A DNA stretch of 64,000 nucleotides from Anodontia alba. Its lineage: Eukaryota > Mollusca > Bivalvia > Lucinida > Lucinidae. Of the stretch, positions 30,093-40,980 are shown one piece after another. The translations under genes were made by a program, and so were the position numbers. Where the stretch lies: NCBI GenBank assembly GCA_964016985.1, contig OZ024828.1, positions 10,382,610 through 10,446,609 of the forward strand, written 5' to 3'. The notes beneath the pieces are model-generated. The model made no database searches and had not been told where the DNA came from. It worked only from the letters and a program-made list of their open reading frames with translations. The first letter of the stretch is position 1. Every line of letters starts with the position of its first letter.

Positions 30093-30344
30093 GACCCCTT
30101 ACGTAGTCATTGGAAACTGGAGAAATTACTGTACTGACCCTCAGTACTGGGACAGACAGGCCTGAGCAAACAGTGTCGACCCAAACAGTGTAGACTGTAC
30201 TCTGAGTCCTACTTCCCCAACTCAAACTGTCATTATATGACATTTTAAATCATCTTACCAACAAACCTGATCCAAATGACAAGGTAACTGACAATCAAGG
30301 AAAAATCCATCATGCCACAGTAACAAGAATAATACTTCAACACA

Positions 30345-30500
30345 GTTCCAGATAAGGTGCTTTTTTCACCTAAAAGTACATGTATTGATATTTTTCTTAT
30401 TTCACCATGAAAACCTCTGTTGTGGGTACTCAAGGTATGTTTTCATGGAGAAATAAGAAAAATATTATGTGGGTACCCTCTCTCATCTGGAGTTTATATT
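30345..30500. mobile_element. Family F MITE
   Basis: CAGATAAGGTGCTTTTTTCACC, GTTGTGGGTACTCAAGGTATG and CATGGAGAAATAAGAAAAATAT; hairpin loop deleted. Confidence 0.7.
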
Positions 30501-30900
30501 ATGATCCAAGAACTAATTATCACAGGTGTGCAGGCAAGTGGGGTGCAAAAATAATAAATTATCCATAATCACAGCATAAATTGAGGAATCCATTTCTCCG
30601 TGTCCCCTCCCATATCCCTAACACCTCCAAGAAAATAAAGTCGAACATATAAAAAAAGATCTTTTATTGTGTATTAACCAGACTCGCATTGTTTGAATTC
30701 CAATTTTTAATTCAACACTTGTAGTTCCTGCTGGGTTTTAATTAAATATTCTTTTCTTGTTCCCAATTTACGATGTTATTTCGGGTAATAAAACAATTAC
30801 ATCACTTTATTAGCTCTTGTTCAATTTCTGGTAGATTTCTTGCCATAACTTGGCAATCTTTCTAAATAGCAAAGCCTGTAGCTGATATATTTTGCACAAA
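30501..30900. other. Unique AT-rich stretch, possible conserved non-coding DNA
   Basis: It has no repeat family and several TAATTAAAT-type sites (for example TTTTAATTAAATATTC at 30736). No coding frame. A function is speculation. Confidence 0.3.
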
Positions 30901-30904
30901 TTAT

Positions 30905-30942
30905 GCTATATTTACCCTAAGTATTGGGACAGACATGCCTGT
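30905..30942. mobile_element. Family H MITE, end fragment
   Basis: TATTTACCCTAAGTATTGGGACAGACATGCC, cut off where a family I element starts. Confidence 0.65.
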
Positions 30943-31174
30943 AGACTGGCTCCAGTCTCCAGTGACTGAATATTTTTTCTTATAATCTGTTAAATAATTC
31001 ACTAAAATAAAACCAAAGTAATATCATGACTATAAAGGCTGGTCACTCACTAGTGACCAGCCTTTATAGTCATGATATATTTTTTTTTTTTTTTTATTTT
31101 AATGGATTATCAAATAGGATTAAGATAATAATATTTAGACACTGGAGACTGGAGTCAGTCTAAGATGTCTGAAG
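30943..31174. mobile_element. Family I MITE, full length
   Basis: GACTGGCTCCAGTCTCCAGTGAC with ACACTGGAGACTGGAGTCAGTC; centre ATAAAGGCTGGTCACTCACTAG and its complement; a poly-T run lies in the right arm. Confidence 0.9.
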
Positions 31175-31799
31175 TTTGTTTCATTCAGGTTTTACGTCAC
31201 TTTCAACAATCTTTAAGTTGTATCATAATGGTGTCTGGATGTGGCAAAGACCTCAATGCTTAGAGTGCTGCCTCACTGAAATATCATGCCCCAGACACAT
31301 GACATGATATTTCACCCAGTCACATTATACAGTACAGCTCAGGTGGTTTTTCAAAATCCCCCCGAGCCGGTGGGGAGTGGATTCGGGTGGAAAGGATTAA
31401 ATTTTAGTATCCCACGGTGGTTTCACCCGGGCTGGTGGATCTGCTGCGTTCCCGTGGTAAAAATCACCTGATAAAATTACTTTCGAACAGGTAAAATTCG
31501 ATGCGATTATGACAGGCAATTGAAACAGCCGCGGGGGCCATGCGGTGTTTCCACGATGAAGTGAGAAAGCCGTTTCCAAAGGGGCGTGGCTAAAGCCAGT
31601 CGTACTTTTTCAGCATGCACGGTTGAATAGGACCAAACTGCCGACCTGATCAAATCAGCCTTTTCAACTCATTGTGTGACAGCAATTAACGAATTTTGAT
31701 TGTAAGCATTCCCATTCACCATGAGCGTACAGAATTGTTGGTATCTGCGTACACAAAACGTACGGCAAATTCGGTGCATAAATTGCAATATTCGTATGT

Positions 31800-32165
31800 C
31801 CTGCTTGAGTCAGTTTTCGCTCATCAGCATCCTTTTGAATATTAATAAAGCATCGAAACACTGCGACTGCCGACGGACAATAACGAATGCGTATGGCCAA
31901 TGCATAGAAATGGATAAGTTTTCCAAATTGCCACTTTCCGATCCCCCAAAATTAGGTTTATTCCCTTGTTCTCTTGAAATATTAACCAATGCTGCCCTGT
32001 TCCTTGAAATATATTTGGGTGTTCCCTTGGTCCATAGAAAACCCCAGTACCCCCATTCACTGTTCGAGCAGGTAACATGGGCCGCAACAAAGCTCCATAT
32101 GAAAAAGTACCGGATTCTGTGGCTTAGTTTGGTCCGGCCAACAAGTGGGCACGGCATGGTCATTT
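31800..32165 (-). other. Unidentified open region inside the 3.8-kb element
   Basis: Overlapping open frames of 117 and 82 codons (minus) and 150 codons (plus) cover this segment. Quasi-repeats lie within it (CCCTTGTTCTCTTGAAATATT, CCCTGTTCCTTGAAATATAT, CCCTTGGTCC), which produces open frames on both strands. No conserved motif is visible. I regard it as probably non-coding. Confidence 0.25.
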
Positions 32166-32509
32166 TTACTTAGTGTGCCGTAAAAAAACAAAACAAACAC
32201 TCAAAAATCTCAAAAAGAATCAAACTTCTGCCTCGAATCCATGAATTACGTATTTATGTTTGGTATTCCTGCAACTGCCTTTTCCCATGCAACAACCGCA
32301 CGCGCTCAATTTAAATGATGTAATGTGGTAAAAGACCGGGAAATTCTCACTCGCGTGCAGCAACCGCACGTGTCAATATAAATTTACTTAAAGGGGTGCT
32401 TCTGCTATCAAAGAGACACTGAATCAATGAGACAGCCCAAGCAAAAATGGTGTCTGTCATACAAAAAACACACGTAACGAACAAGGGGCCACAGAAGTTA
32501 ATGACAGTT

Positions 32510-32665
32510 CAAATGAGTGAGTGAGTTTTTTAACGTCCCACTGATAGCTAGTTCATACGGAGGTGTGGATCTTGGTTTAAAGTCCCAAATGAAAGAAGCC
32601 TGGGATCGAACTCATGACCCCTGGGTGACAAGGCGCGCAGCTTTACCACTACACCACCGAGGCAC
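32510..32665 (-). mobile_element. tRNA-derived SINE, second type
   Basis: Minus strand: GGGTGCCTCGGTGGTGTAGTGG (box A region), GAGTTCGATCCCAGG (box B) and tail ACGTTAAAAAACTCACTCAC. Its body is unrelated to the SINE at 10626. Confidence 0.88.
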
Positions 32666-32699
32666 CCTTTCCCAATATTTCAACCTGTTAAATATCTAA

Positions 32700-32985
32700 T
32701 AAAAGGGCTGCAGACATTTCACCATGCCCCACCACTACACTTACATCAAACAAGTACCATAACTTTGTTAATAAATTAAGTTTCAAGAAAATATCGCAAA
32801 CAGTTTTCAAGTTACAGAGCGGACACAAATATACTACAGAAATCACTAAAATAGTTTCGGTGTTCGAAGGGCCATAACTCCAAAAGTAGGCTCTATCGTC
32901 AAAGTATATGAAAGAAAAGAAGGGCAGTTGTCAGTTTCTGCTGTAATAGCTTATGAATAAGCCCGCACGGAAAAGTGTGCGGGCT
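32700..32985 (+). mobile_element. Pearl-like fragment ending in a hairpin
   Basis: AAGGGCCATAACTCC body motif and a terminal hairpin AGCCCGCAC...GTGCGGGCT (32957-32982). It also contains GAAGGGCAGTTGTCAGTTTC (about 32920), a piece of the common SINE. Confidence 0.4.
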
Positions 32986-32989
32986 CGAT

Positions 32990-33520
32990 GAATAGTATTG
33001 ACTGGGCAGTTTAACTCCAGTTCAAACAAAAATTACGTCAGTACAAAGTTCTCATGTCTAAAGTATGATTTACAATGTACGACCTTTGAACCGGATAAAA
33101 CCTACAATACTACAATGTACGTGCGACCAGCAAAGACTCAGGTTAGTCTGTGCATCGACCCACTAGATAAAGCAAGCTTCTTGCATACTGTACGATCAGC
33201 GAAGTGTCTGAACAGAATGTGCTGTTGCAGTCGCACTGTTTATTCCGCTTTAGACAGCCCGGCTATCGATGGTAAAAACGATCAGTGAATGCTCTTATCA
33301 GAATGTGCAGGCGCGTACTGACCCGAGTCTTCGCTCGTCGCACAAGACGTTTTGTTACAACCAGTAATCATAGGGGGTACTTACTATTAGCGAAGGCTCT
33401 GATCAGACTACTGAGATCTGTTGATGTACAGTCTCAGAGTGTGCAGGCTGATCCGTCTCTTCGTACAAGTTTTATTGTAGGTTTTGCCATGCACAGACTC
33501 TTGCGCCCGTTGTTTGTGCA
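32990..33520. other. Unidentified CpG-rich sequence inside the 3.8-kb element
   Basis: Frames of 96 codons (32998) and 143 codons (33285) are open, but the second runs straight into a family C MITE, so it is not a natural gene. No motif is recognised. Confidence 0.3.
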
Positions 33521-33524
33521 AACC

Positions 33525-33731
33525 TTAACGCTAAGCACCCTGGGTACAATTTTCAGCAGACGACATTTTGAAATATTTTTCTCATTCTTCCAAGAGAACA
33601 TTATTTGCACTTCATGCAAATTGTCTCCACTGCATGAAACGTCAAATCCTGTTTTCTTGGTAATGAAAAGAAAAAAAAGAAAGAAAACGAATTCAATCTG
33701 TCGTCTGCTGAATTAGCCCAGAAGACGCTTT
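33525..33731. mobile_element. Family C MITE nested in the 3.8-kb element
   Basis: TTAACGCTAAGCACCCTGGG to GTCGTCTGCTGAATTAGCCC; hairpin GCAAATTGTCTCCACTGCATG shortened. Confidence 0.82.
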
Positions 33732-34070
33732 CCTGCCGATGCGTTTGGTTTATACAATGCGTCTCTTTTACTCGTTAAATAAATTACGGTCTTGGTTTTG
33801 CATATCGCATATATTGAAGCCACAAAAACAGAACACTTTACATGGAAACGAAAGGTCTGAAGAATACTGTATAAGCCAATAAATATAATGTTATTAATGT
33901 ATTATACTCTAAGAGAATAATGTAACAAAGTATTCATTTGTACCCTGATAAATGCTGGGTAAGGTACTCACACTGCAGATTTTTACTGATTTAAGGGAGC
34001 TAACTGTAACTGGCTTAAAAGGGAGTTAACTGCAATTGCTTTACGCGTCTGATCTGTGCGAAATGGAATG

Positions 34071-34362
34071 TTTGTTTGTTTGTGTTGAGGTTTTACGGCC
34101 CAGTCAACCCAATGGGGTCTTGTCGAGTGCGGTCAGTTCACCTAACCACACGTTTACTGGGTAAGCTTAATCCTCTAAGCGGTTAACGAGTATTGCGCAC
34201 ATTCTTTCGCCAGAAACTGATAATTGCCCTTCTTGAATCAGCGGAAGGGAGAGAATGACCGTAGACAATATTTCATGATCAATCTCCACGAAAGAATGTT
34301 GCCCACCTCGGCGGGGGTTGAACCCGTGACGTCCTGGTCTCCAGTCGGACAGCGCATCTTAT
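34071..34362 (-). mobile_element. tRNA-derived SINE with 14-bp target duplication
   Basis: TGCGAAATGGAATG flanks it at 34057-34070 and 34363-34376. Tail (GTTT)n and CCGTAAAACCTCAACAC; box B GGTTCAACCCC is present, but box A is cut off, so this copy is 5'-truncated. Confidence 0.92.
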
Positions 34363-34449
34363 TGCGAAATGGAATGGGGAAGAGCATTTTTTATGGATCG
34401 CGCCAATACAGAGGGGGGCATGCTTATACAATAAGTGGTGAACTAGTAC

Positions 34450-34600
34450 ACTGAACTCCCTTCCGCCAGAAACTTGTAACTGCCAATCTTGAAGCGGTGG
34501 AAGGAGAGAATGACCGTAGCAAATACATGTGTTTCATGATAAATCGCTCAATCTGTGAGTATCGAATGCACGATCCTGACCATCGGAGATTAATGTGTCC
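34450..34600 (-). mobile_element. Diverged SINE relative
   Basis: CGCCAGAAACTTGTAACTGCC, GGAGAGAATGACCGTAG and TTTCATGATAAATCGCTCAATC parallel the common SINE in order but with many changes. Confidence 0.65.
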
Positions 34601-35144
34601 GCCTACGTGGCATTTCTCGTATTTTTTTTTTTTCCGGGACGATGCTCGTTGGTCTCCAAATAAAAGCCTCTAAGATAGCAGAAGCGCCCCTTTAAATACC
34701 CGGGTACAAGGTAAGAAATAAACAAACAGAAATACATTATTTTTTATTTCTTGTTTTATTCATTAATCATTTTTTTTCTTTTTAATCTCTAGGTAAAAAT
34801 ATTTCTGTATTTATTCAGCGGCAAATCAGCCGAATGATGCGTAAGCAAAATAAAGGTTCCGATTTCCTCCCCATGCAAACTCGGAAAAATTCGGAGCTGT
34901 CAATCATTCTGACGTCACTAATCTTTCATTGCGAGCTCGCCAGGATAAACTTTTGCCCACCGCGGATTTCAACAGGTAAGTGGGTGGTTTTGCGGAGGGA
35001 ACTCGGCGGAAACGCGGTGGACGAAAAATCCGTCGCGGTGGGAATTGGAGTGGGGTATCAGGAAGATCCGCGGTGGGCTAAAAAATCAACCCCACCGGTT
35101 CCGAGGGGATTTTGAAAAACCACCTGAGCTGTACTGTACCAACC

Positions 35145-35320
35145 AGTTCTGATTCCTAGCTCTACTTTCTGAATGCTGATCAAACGTTAAGTGAAACAGC
35201 AGCTTTAGCACCATTTTTTAAAATCTTTGGTATGACTCGGCCGGAGATCAAACCCACAACCTCCCAGTCACAAACAGATGCTCAACCAATTGAGCCACTG
35301 TGCCAGTCAGTGCCTGAGCA
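35145..35320 (-). mobile_element. tRNA-derived SINE, third type
   Basis: Minus strand: CACAGTGGCTCAATTGGTTGAG (box A) and GGTTGTGGGTTTGATCTCC (box B), followed by an unrelated body to AGGAATCAGAACTGGTTGG. It lies just outside the right TIR of the 3.8-kb element. Confidence 0.75.
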
Positions 35321-35428
35321 AAGAGTGTAGACCCAGATTAGATGCTGCAGAATTTGGCATCTGACTGGGAACCACACAGAGTGACAATCCAGACACATCA
35401 CCAAATATGGTGATATACTTGGTGTGTT

Positions 35429-35677
35429 ATCTCTTAAAGTGTGAATCATATATGCAGCAGATGACATTTTTATTATTATTTTTTTTTTTTTTTTTAGTAT
35501 TTTAAAGTCTTTTTTTTTTTTTGTTGTTTTTTTTTTGTTTTTTTTTTTTATATATATATAGAGAAAATAAGACAGGGCATTTCAAGTGGATTGTCTACAT
35601 TTTTTCTGCACTGAAAAATAGTTTTAAAAAATTAGAATGGCATCTACTACAATTTTGCCTAGTGCTTTAAGGGTTAA
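35429..35677. mobile_element. Family D MITE with poly-T expansion
   Basis: ATCTCTTAAAGTGTGAATC to AGTGCTTTAAGGGTTAA. The left arm carries three long T tracts and a (TA)5 run. Confidence 0.75.
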
Positions 35678-35726
35678 GGTGTCACAATATTATGGGTAAT
35701 TACTGTACTTCTTTTTCCTGATCTTA

Positions 35727-35970
35727 TTAACCCTTAAAATGCCAAGAAAATCTGCATCTGAAAATGTCGTCTGTTTATGTCGTCTGCTGAATATTCTTGC
35801 AAACTTTTCAAACCTATTTTTACATACAGGCAAACAGTGTGGACCCAGATCAGACTGCTCCTAAGGAGCAGTCTGATCTGGATCCACACTGTTTGCAGAA
35901 ATGACTTTTAAAATCACAAGCAGGTGACAAAGCAGACGACAACTGTTGTGATTGGCAGTTTAAGGGTTAA
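35727..35970 (+). mobile_element. Family B MITE, full length
   Basis: TTAACCCTTAAAATGCCAAG and TTGGCAGTTTAAGGGTTAA; near-perfect hairpin AGACTGCTCCTAAGGAGCAGTCT. Confidence 0.92.
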
Positions 35971-36464
35971 GATGATCATGAAATTCAAACTAATGCATGC
36001 ATGTGAAACAAAATTATGATTTCAAGCAACTGCAATAATTATCTTTTATTTTATATAAGAAAAATTGCCAAAACAGTAAAGTCGAGAATTTCTAGATTTA
36101 ATAACATTTTTGTTTTCCTTTGTCTATCAAGTAGGAATGCAAATTAAATCCCATTGCAGATTTCCTCTACTGTAATAACCCTTAATATTGACTCATTAGA
36201 GCTGCCTCTGACAAATCAAAAAAGATCTGTTTTCAGGGAGAAGCAAAATAGTAATTCTAATGAGTACCCACAGCACAATTTGTCTTTTCAAAGAATACAG
36301 TAAGGCCTTTATAATAAGTGTAACCCAAATGATTATTTAAAATATGAATTTTATTGGTTATTTGGGTTATTTTAGTATCTAAATATTTTGGTAAACCCTT
36401 AAAGCGGACAGACAGGTTTGAACAAATCCCATAGGTCTAGATGAGGGAGGGTATCTGGTAAATA
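35971..36464. other. No gene; small F-like fragment
   Basis: GACTCATTAGAGCTGCCTCTG and AATTCTAATGAGTACCCAC at 36190-36270 are a disrupted family F/E hairpin. The rest is unassigned. Confidence 0.4.
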
Positions 36465-36680
36465 ATTTTCTTATTTCTCCACGAAAACATATGTTGTGGG
36501 TACTCATTAGAAGCACCTCACCAATTTTCTTATTTCTCCACGAAAACATATGTTGTGGGTACTCATTAGAAGTGCCTCACATATGTTTTCTCCACGGCGC
36601 TTCTAATGAGTACCCACAACATATGTTTTCATGGAGAAATAAGAAAATATCAATACTTTTGGATTGAAAAAAGTGCTTTA
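36465..36680. mobile_element. Family F MITE with repeated left arm
   Basis: TTCTTATTTCTCCACGAAAAC plus ATATGTTGTGGGTACTCATTAG occurs twice in direct order (36467 and 36527), then one right arm ending CATGGAGAAATAAGAAAATATC. Confidence 0.85.
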
Positions 36681-36689
36681 ACTAGTGCA

Positions 36690-36995
36690 ATGATTTAATT
36701 TAATCCAGCATTTTTGGACAAATCAACCGGTAGTAAAATGGACTTATTCAAATTTTAGGATGAGTACTACTGATAACCCTAAGTATTGGGGCAGATAGGC
36801 CTTTGTATAGACCCAGATCAGATGCTGCAGAATGCAGTGCTGATCAGGATCTATACTGTTTGCCATACATACAGCAATCTTTTAGACACATCAACCAATA
36901 GTAGAAGAGAGGTAGAAGAATGGACTACCGGTATTTCAAATTTTAGGACAAATATGGTAAATAGATAAGCTATCCCAATACTTGGGGTAAATACA
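36690..36995. mobile_element. Family H MITE
   Basis: GATAACCCTAAGTATTGGGGC, ACCCAGATCAGATGCTGCAG with its mirror GATCAGGATCTATACTG, and CCCAATACTTGGGGTAAATAC at the right. Confidence 0.75.
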
Positions 36996-37049
36996 ATATA
37001 TGTTGCCGGTGTATTTGTACTTAAATCTAAGTTCATTTTATTACCTGTT

Positions 37050-37175
37050 CATTAATCTAAAAACTGCTGAATGACTAACAAACAGTGTAGACCCTGCAGT
37101 CTGCGGCATCTAATCTTGGTCTATACTGTTTGCCCAGGCCCGTCTGTCCAAAAATTTCAGGTAAATATGGCAGTC
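37050..37175. mobile_element. Family H MITE, partial
   Basis: AACAGTGTAGACCCTGCAGTC, TCTATACTGTTTGCCC and GTCTGTCCAAAAATTTCAGG. Confidence 0.65.
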
Positions 37176-37610
37176 AAAACCAGGAATTTCATGTTCAGCA
37201 ATTCTTGTCTGTTCCTCTCTGATAACGCTGATCTATAATGGCAATAAAATCTGTCTCAGAATTGCCGCCCAGAATATTACCATAAGTTAATATAGATATT
37301 AGGAATATAAACTCTTGCCAATAAATTGCATTACTGTTACAGAAAATGATTTAGAATAATAAATTAGTTTATCTTTGGGGTATAACTATATGAAAGAGCA
37401 AAGATCTAGTTTTACCGATGCCAGATAGGAAATTGCCTATACTTTCTGTTTAATCTGAGTCTGAGAAAATTGGAATATATTTATTTTTTGTGTCCACCAG
37501 TTCGATAGAAAGATGCTGATTAAGTGATTTAGACCAAAATATCTCATCAGATGTCAGTGAAGGAGATATTGAAATGTATTAGCTATGTAACTTGGGATTG
37601 AATACCTTTT
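37176..37610. other. No recognised feature
   Basis: Unique-looking AT-rich DNA with no exon support. Confidence 0.4.
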
Positions 37611-38256
37611 TTTAATACTTAGCATGCTGTGAAAAAATTAAAGCAGATGGCATTTGGAATTTTTTCTTACTTTTCCCAGAAAATATTCTTTGACACTTCA
37701 TGCAAATTGTCTCCTTACTTCTCCTAGAAAATAGACTTTGACATTTTGAAATATTTTTATTTTCCCCAGAAAATGGGTTTAGACATTTCATGCAAATTGT
37801 CTCCTAAAGTTGCATGATGATGAAATGTCAATCTATTTTCAGGAAAAAAAAAATCTAGGAGAAAATTCACATGAAAAGTCAAAACCTATTGTTTTGGAAG
37901 AATAAGAAAAATCATCATGAAAACATGACTATATAATTTTTTCCCCCTTAAATCCCACTTTTATAAAGTAAAATTGGGGTTTACAGGGGTATACATTATT
38001 TTTCTTATTTTCGTTCTAACATATAGACTGTGGGTACTCGTTAGAACTGCCTTGGCGAGACGGTTCTAATGAGTACCCACAAACTATGTTTTGATCAGAA
38101 ATATGAAATATCAGAGTTTTTTTGTCTGAAAATTTTCAGTTTTTGGAGGTGAACTTTTCTATATATATATATGTATGAATAGGCGTGTTTTTGTAATGAT
38201 TTAAATATATTTGTTATGTCATCTGCTGCAAATTTTACCCACCATACTTAATTATT
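37611..38256. mobile_element. Family C MITE, arm amplified, with nested family E
   Basis: AATACTTAGCATGCTGTG to TTTTACCCACCATACTTAAT. The CCAGAAAAT...GACATTTCATGC arm appears three times (37675, 37723, 37765). A family E element sits in the right arm. Confidence 0.75.
37912..38200. mobile_element. Family E MITE nested in family C
   Basis: TCATCATGAAAACATGAC at the left, GTGTTTTTGTAATGA at the right; hairpin GTGGGTACTCGTTAGAACTG and its complement; a short (AT)n tract in the right arm. Confidence 0.85.
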
Positions 38257-38261
38257 AACCC

Positions 38262-38461
38262 ATTGTAGACCGAAGGAAGATTCTAATTTCGATTTAAGAT
38301 GTCAGGCTATGTGATTTAGATATTCCTAGAGAAAAATGGTTGAACTATTTTCAAACAGTGGCGTCCCTGATCAAACACCACATATTATGACATCTGATCT
38401 GGGTCTGCACAGTGTTTGCCAATTACCCGTTTAGGGGTCTGCAGTCTAAAATGAATTAAGT
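38262..38461. mobile_element. Family N MITE
   Basis: TTAACCCATTGTAGACCGAAGG, TGTCAGGCTATGTGATTTAG, hairpin AACAGTGGCGTCCCTGATC / GATCTGGGTCTGCACAG, and the inverse end GTCTAAAATGAATTAA. Confidence 0.7.
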
Positions 38462-38524
38462 GTGAATTATGAAGAGTTGAGTTCCATAATTATTGATATG
38501 GGACAGAATTACCTTAATAACTGG

Positions 38525-38745
38525 AGCTCTAAGAATAAGGACAGTTCTTAACTCCTTACCATACTTGTCCTAAAATATGAAATAATTCATTCTACCACCT
38601 CTTGATGTATCTAAAATATTGCTGTATGTATGGCAAACAGTGTAGACCCTGATCAGATGCCACATTATGCAGCGTCCAATCTGGGTCTACACTGTTTGCA
38701 AAGGCGTATCTTTCTCAATACTTAGGGTTATTACAGTACTACATT
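38525..38745. mobile_element. Family H MITE
   Basis: ACTCCTTACCATACTTGTCC, AGTGTAGACCCTGATCAGATG / AATCTGGGTCTACACTG and TTTCTCAATACTTAGGGTTA. Confidence 0.8.
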
Positions 38746-38884
38746 AAATGGGACTTTATGAAGAACCATCTATGCAAGATTCTGGTAACAATGTAGACCT
38801 TGATCAAGCTGCATGAACACTATGCAGACCTGCATAATCTACAATATTCACTAATCAACGTCCAGATAAACGGAGTATCTACAT

Positions 38885-39245
38885 ACAGCAGAACTTCAAT
38901 GGCTCGACCCCGATGGCTCGTTTACCATGGCTAATTCGAACTCCTTTTTGAGTCCCTACCAAATTCTTCCGATAGCTCAAGAGAACAAATAATTAGGGTA
39001 ATTTTCTTATTCTATCATGAAATTGCATGTTGTGTGTACTCATTAGAACTGCCTGATTGAGACAATTCTAATGAGTACACTCAAAATACAATTATTGTAT
39101 AGAAGATCGAAAACAATTCCCTAAATTTATCACCATTTGCTTGCTGACCTTGCGCCATAATTAACTCTCAGTGGCTCAAACTACCCATATCTAGATCACA
39201 TTTCCATGGTTACAATGATGTTTGAGCCATTGAAGTTCGACTGTA
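38885..39245. mobile_element. Family G MITE, full length
   Basis: TACAGCAGAACTTCAATGGC mirrors GAGCCATTGAAGTTCGACTGTA; the central hairpin has TGTGTGTACTCATTAGAACTG and its complement. Confidence 0.85.
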
Positions 39246-39717
39246 AATAGTTTCATTTCTCCAAGAAAACATATGTTGTGGGTACTCATTAGAAGTGCCT
39301 CATTGAGGCACTTCTAATGAGTACCCACAACATATGTTATGGAGAAACAAGAAAAATATCAGTACTTTGAGCCACCGAGGCCGGCATTTGAGCCATTGAA
39401 GTTCGACTGTAAATAGTTTCATTTCTCCAAGAAAACATATGTTGTGGGTACTCATTAGAAGTGCCTCACTGAGGCACTTCTAATGAGTACCACAACATAT
39501 GTTATGGAGAAACAAGAAAAATATCAGTACTTTGAGCCACCGAGGCCGGCATTTGAGCCATTGAAGTTCGACTGTAAATACAAAATGTAGTTTCATTTCT
39601 CCAAGAAAACATATGTTGTGGGTACTCATTAGAAGTGCCTCACCGAGGCACTTCTAATGAGTACCACAACATATGTTTTCATGGAGAAACAAGAAAAATA
39701 TCAGTACTTTTTCCTTG
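39221..39717 (+). repeat. Tandem triplication, 166-bp composite of G end, F core and SINE head
   Basis: Each unit starts TTTGAGCCATTGAAGTTCGAC at 39221, 39387 and 39552. It contains the complete family F hairpin (GTTGTGGGTACTCATTAGAAG and inverse). The first two units end in GAGCCACCGAGGCCGGC, the box A end of the common SINE. Units differ at only a few positions. Confidence 0.92.
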
Positions 39718-39784
39718 AAACAGGTAGTTGATCTGGAACCCAAACAAATATGGTTAGATATAAACCATTTGTTGTCTTATCTTA

Positions 39785-39995
39785 TTCAAAATGTTGGGTA
39801 AAAATTTCAGCAGACGACATTTTCAAATATTTTTCTTACTTTTCCCAGGAAAAAAGGCTTTGACATTTCATGCAAATTGTCTCTGTAGGAGACAGTTTGT
39901 ATGAGATGTTAAAGCCTATTTTCTCGGCAAAATAAGAAAAAATATCATCAATTTGTCGTCTGCTGAATTTGCCCAGAGAGCGGTAAGAGGTTAGA
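39785..39995. mobile_element. Family C MITE
   Basis: TGTTGGGTAAAAATTTCAGC to TGAATTTGCCCAGAGAGCGG, hairpin GTCTCTGTAGGAGACAG. Confidence 0.85.
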
Positions 39996-40239
39996 AAGTA
40001 TTGTTACCTGGTAGAAAAACATCGCAAGATTTCTAAACAGTTTTTCCTATTTTTCACATCAATCATATCTATGGACATTTATACATAATGAATCCAAGTA
40101 ACAGTGAGAAAGAAGTATTTTTTTAGTTTACTCTACAGTCGGATGATGATGATTATTTCTATTTGCTCAATGTCTGTACAGTGTTGGCTAATCAAATATA
40201 TTCAGAACTCTGGGAAAAATCACCATTATATATATACAG

Positions 40240-40440
40240 AGGACTTGTTAAGGAGAAGTATTTGGTGATAATTCTGGGATAATTTTCTCCAGTTCTCCAC
40301 AAAAACGTATGTTGTGGGTACTCATTAGAAGCACCTTGGTGAAGTGCTTCTAATGAGTACCCACAACATATGTTTTTGTGGAGAAATAAGAAAAATTATC
40401 TCAGAATTATCACCAAATATTCCTCCTTCACAAGTCTGCA
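40240..40440. mobile_element. Family F MITE, extended-arm subfamily
   Basis: ACAGAGGACTTGTTAAGGAG, TGATAATTCTGGGATAATTTTC and mirror ATTATCACCAAATATTCCTCC outside the usual hairpin. The same long arms occur at 46498-46690. Confidence 0.88.
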
Positions 40441-40697
40441 AACATATATTACATAATTACTAGATTTTATTTGATTTTTGGATAAATCTTCATTGTGGTC
40501 AGTTCCTGTTTTCACCCTGTCACCGACAGTCAATAATTAGTTTGTGACACATTCCTAATCATAAATGTGTTTGTTTAACTGTTTGTTTGTCTTATTTGTC
40601 TATGGATTATGTTGTTACAGATCAGGAAATGTAATCATAATTCTTTCCTGTTTAGTCCTGCAAGGTTAGTCTGATACAGATGCACAGTTTATGCACT

Positions 40698-40980
40698 GTA
40701 TTTACGGTATGTATTCGGACAGACAGGCCTGAGCAAACAGTGTAGACCCAGATGAGATGCCACAGAATGTGGCATCTCATCAGGGTCTACACTGTTTGCC
40801 ACTCATCCAGCAATGTTTAGACACAACATTGGGTAATAGATTACACTTGTTCTACACTGTTTGCCACTCATCCAGCAATGTTTAGACACAACATTGGGTA
40901 ATAGATTACACTTGTTCAAAGATGGTATGAAGATGAAGTGTCTGAATACTTTGGGTAACTATGGTAACAACTGTAGCTTT
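40698..40980. mobile_element. Family H MITE with internal duplication
   Basis: TTTACGGTATGTATTCGGACAG, hairpin AGATGCCACAGAATGTGGCATCT, and a direct repeat of the TTTGCCACTCATCCAGCAATG...ACACTTGTTC segment (40795-40855 and 40860-40918). Confidence 0.85.

Larger units (their letters stand above)
32388..34695. mobile_element. Inner inverted-repeat pair, possible nested element
   Basis: TTAAAGGGGTGCTTCTGCTATC at 32388 and its inverse GATAGCAGAAGCGCCCC plus TTTAA ending at 34695. They may be the ends of a second transposon nested in the 3.8-kb one, or its subterminal repeats. Confidence 0.5.
31330..35136. mobile_element. 3.8-kb TIR-bounded DNA element with TA flanks
   Basis: CAGTACAGCTCAGGTGG followed by TTTTTCAAAATCCC and a CGAGCCGGTGGGG stretch begins the element. 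The exact inverse ends it (GGGATTTTGAAAAA, CCACCTGAGCTGTACTG). TA lies on both sides (31328-31329, 35137-35138). GC and CpG are clearly higher than outside. The interior holds two SINEs, a family C MITE, a second inverted-repeat pair at 32388-34695, and no recognisable transposase. TA duplication and CAGT ends fit the IS630/Tc1/mariner/pogo group, in non-autonomous or decayed form. Confidence 0.8.

Noticed and set aside
31721..32173. 150-codon frame as transposase of the 3.8-kb element
   Set aside because: Opposite-strand frames are equally open, no DDE-type motif is visible, and quasi-repeats explain the lack of stops.
33285..33716. 143-codon frame as a gene in the 3.8-kb element
   Set aside because: Its last third is a family C MITE and no motif is present.
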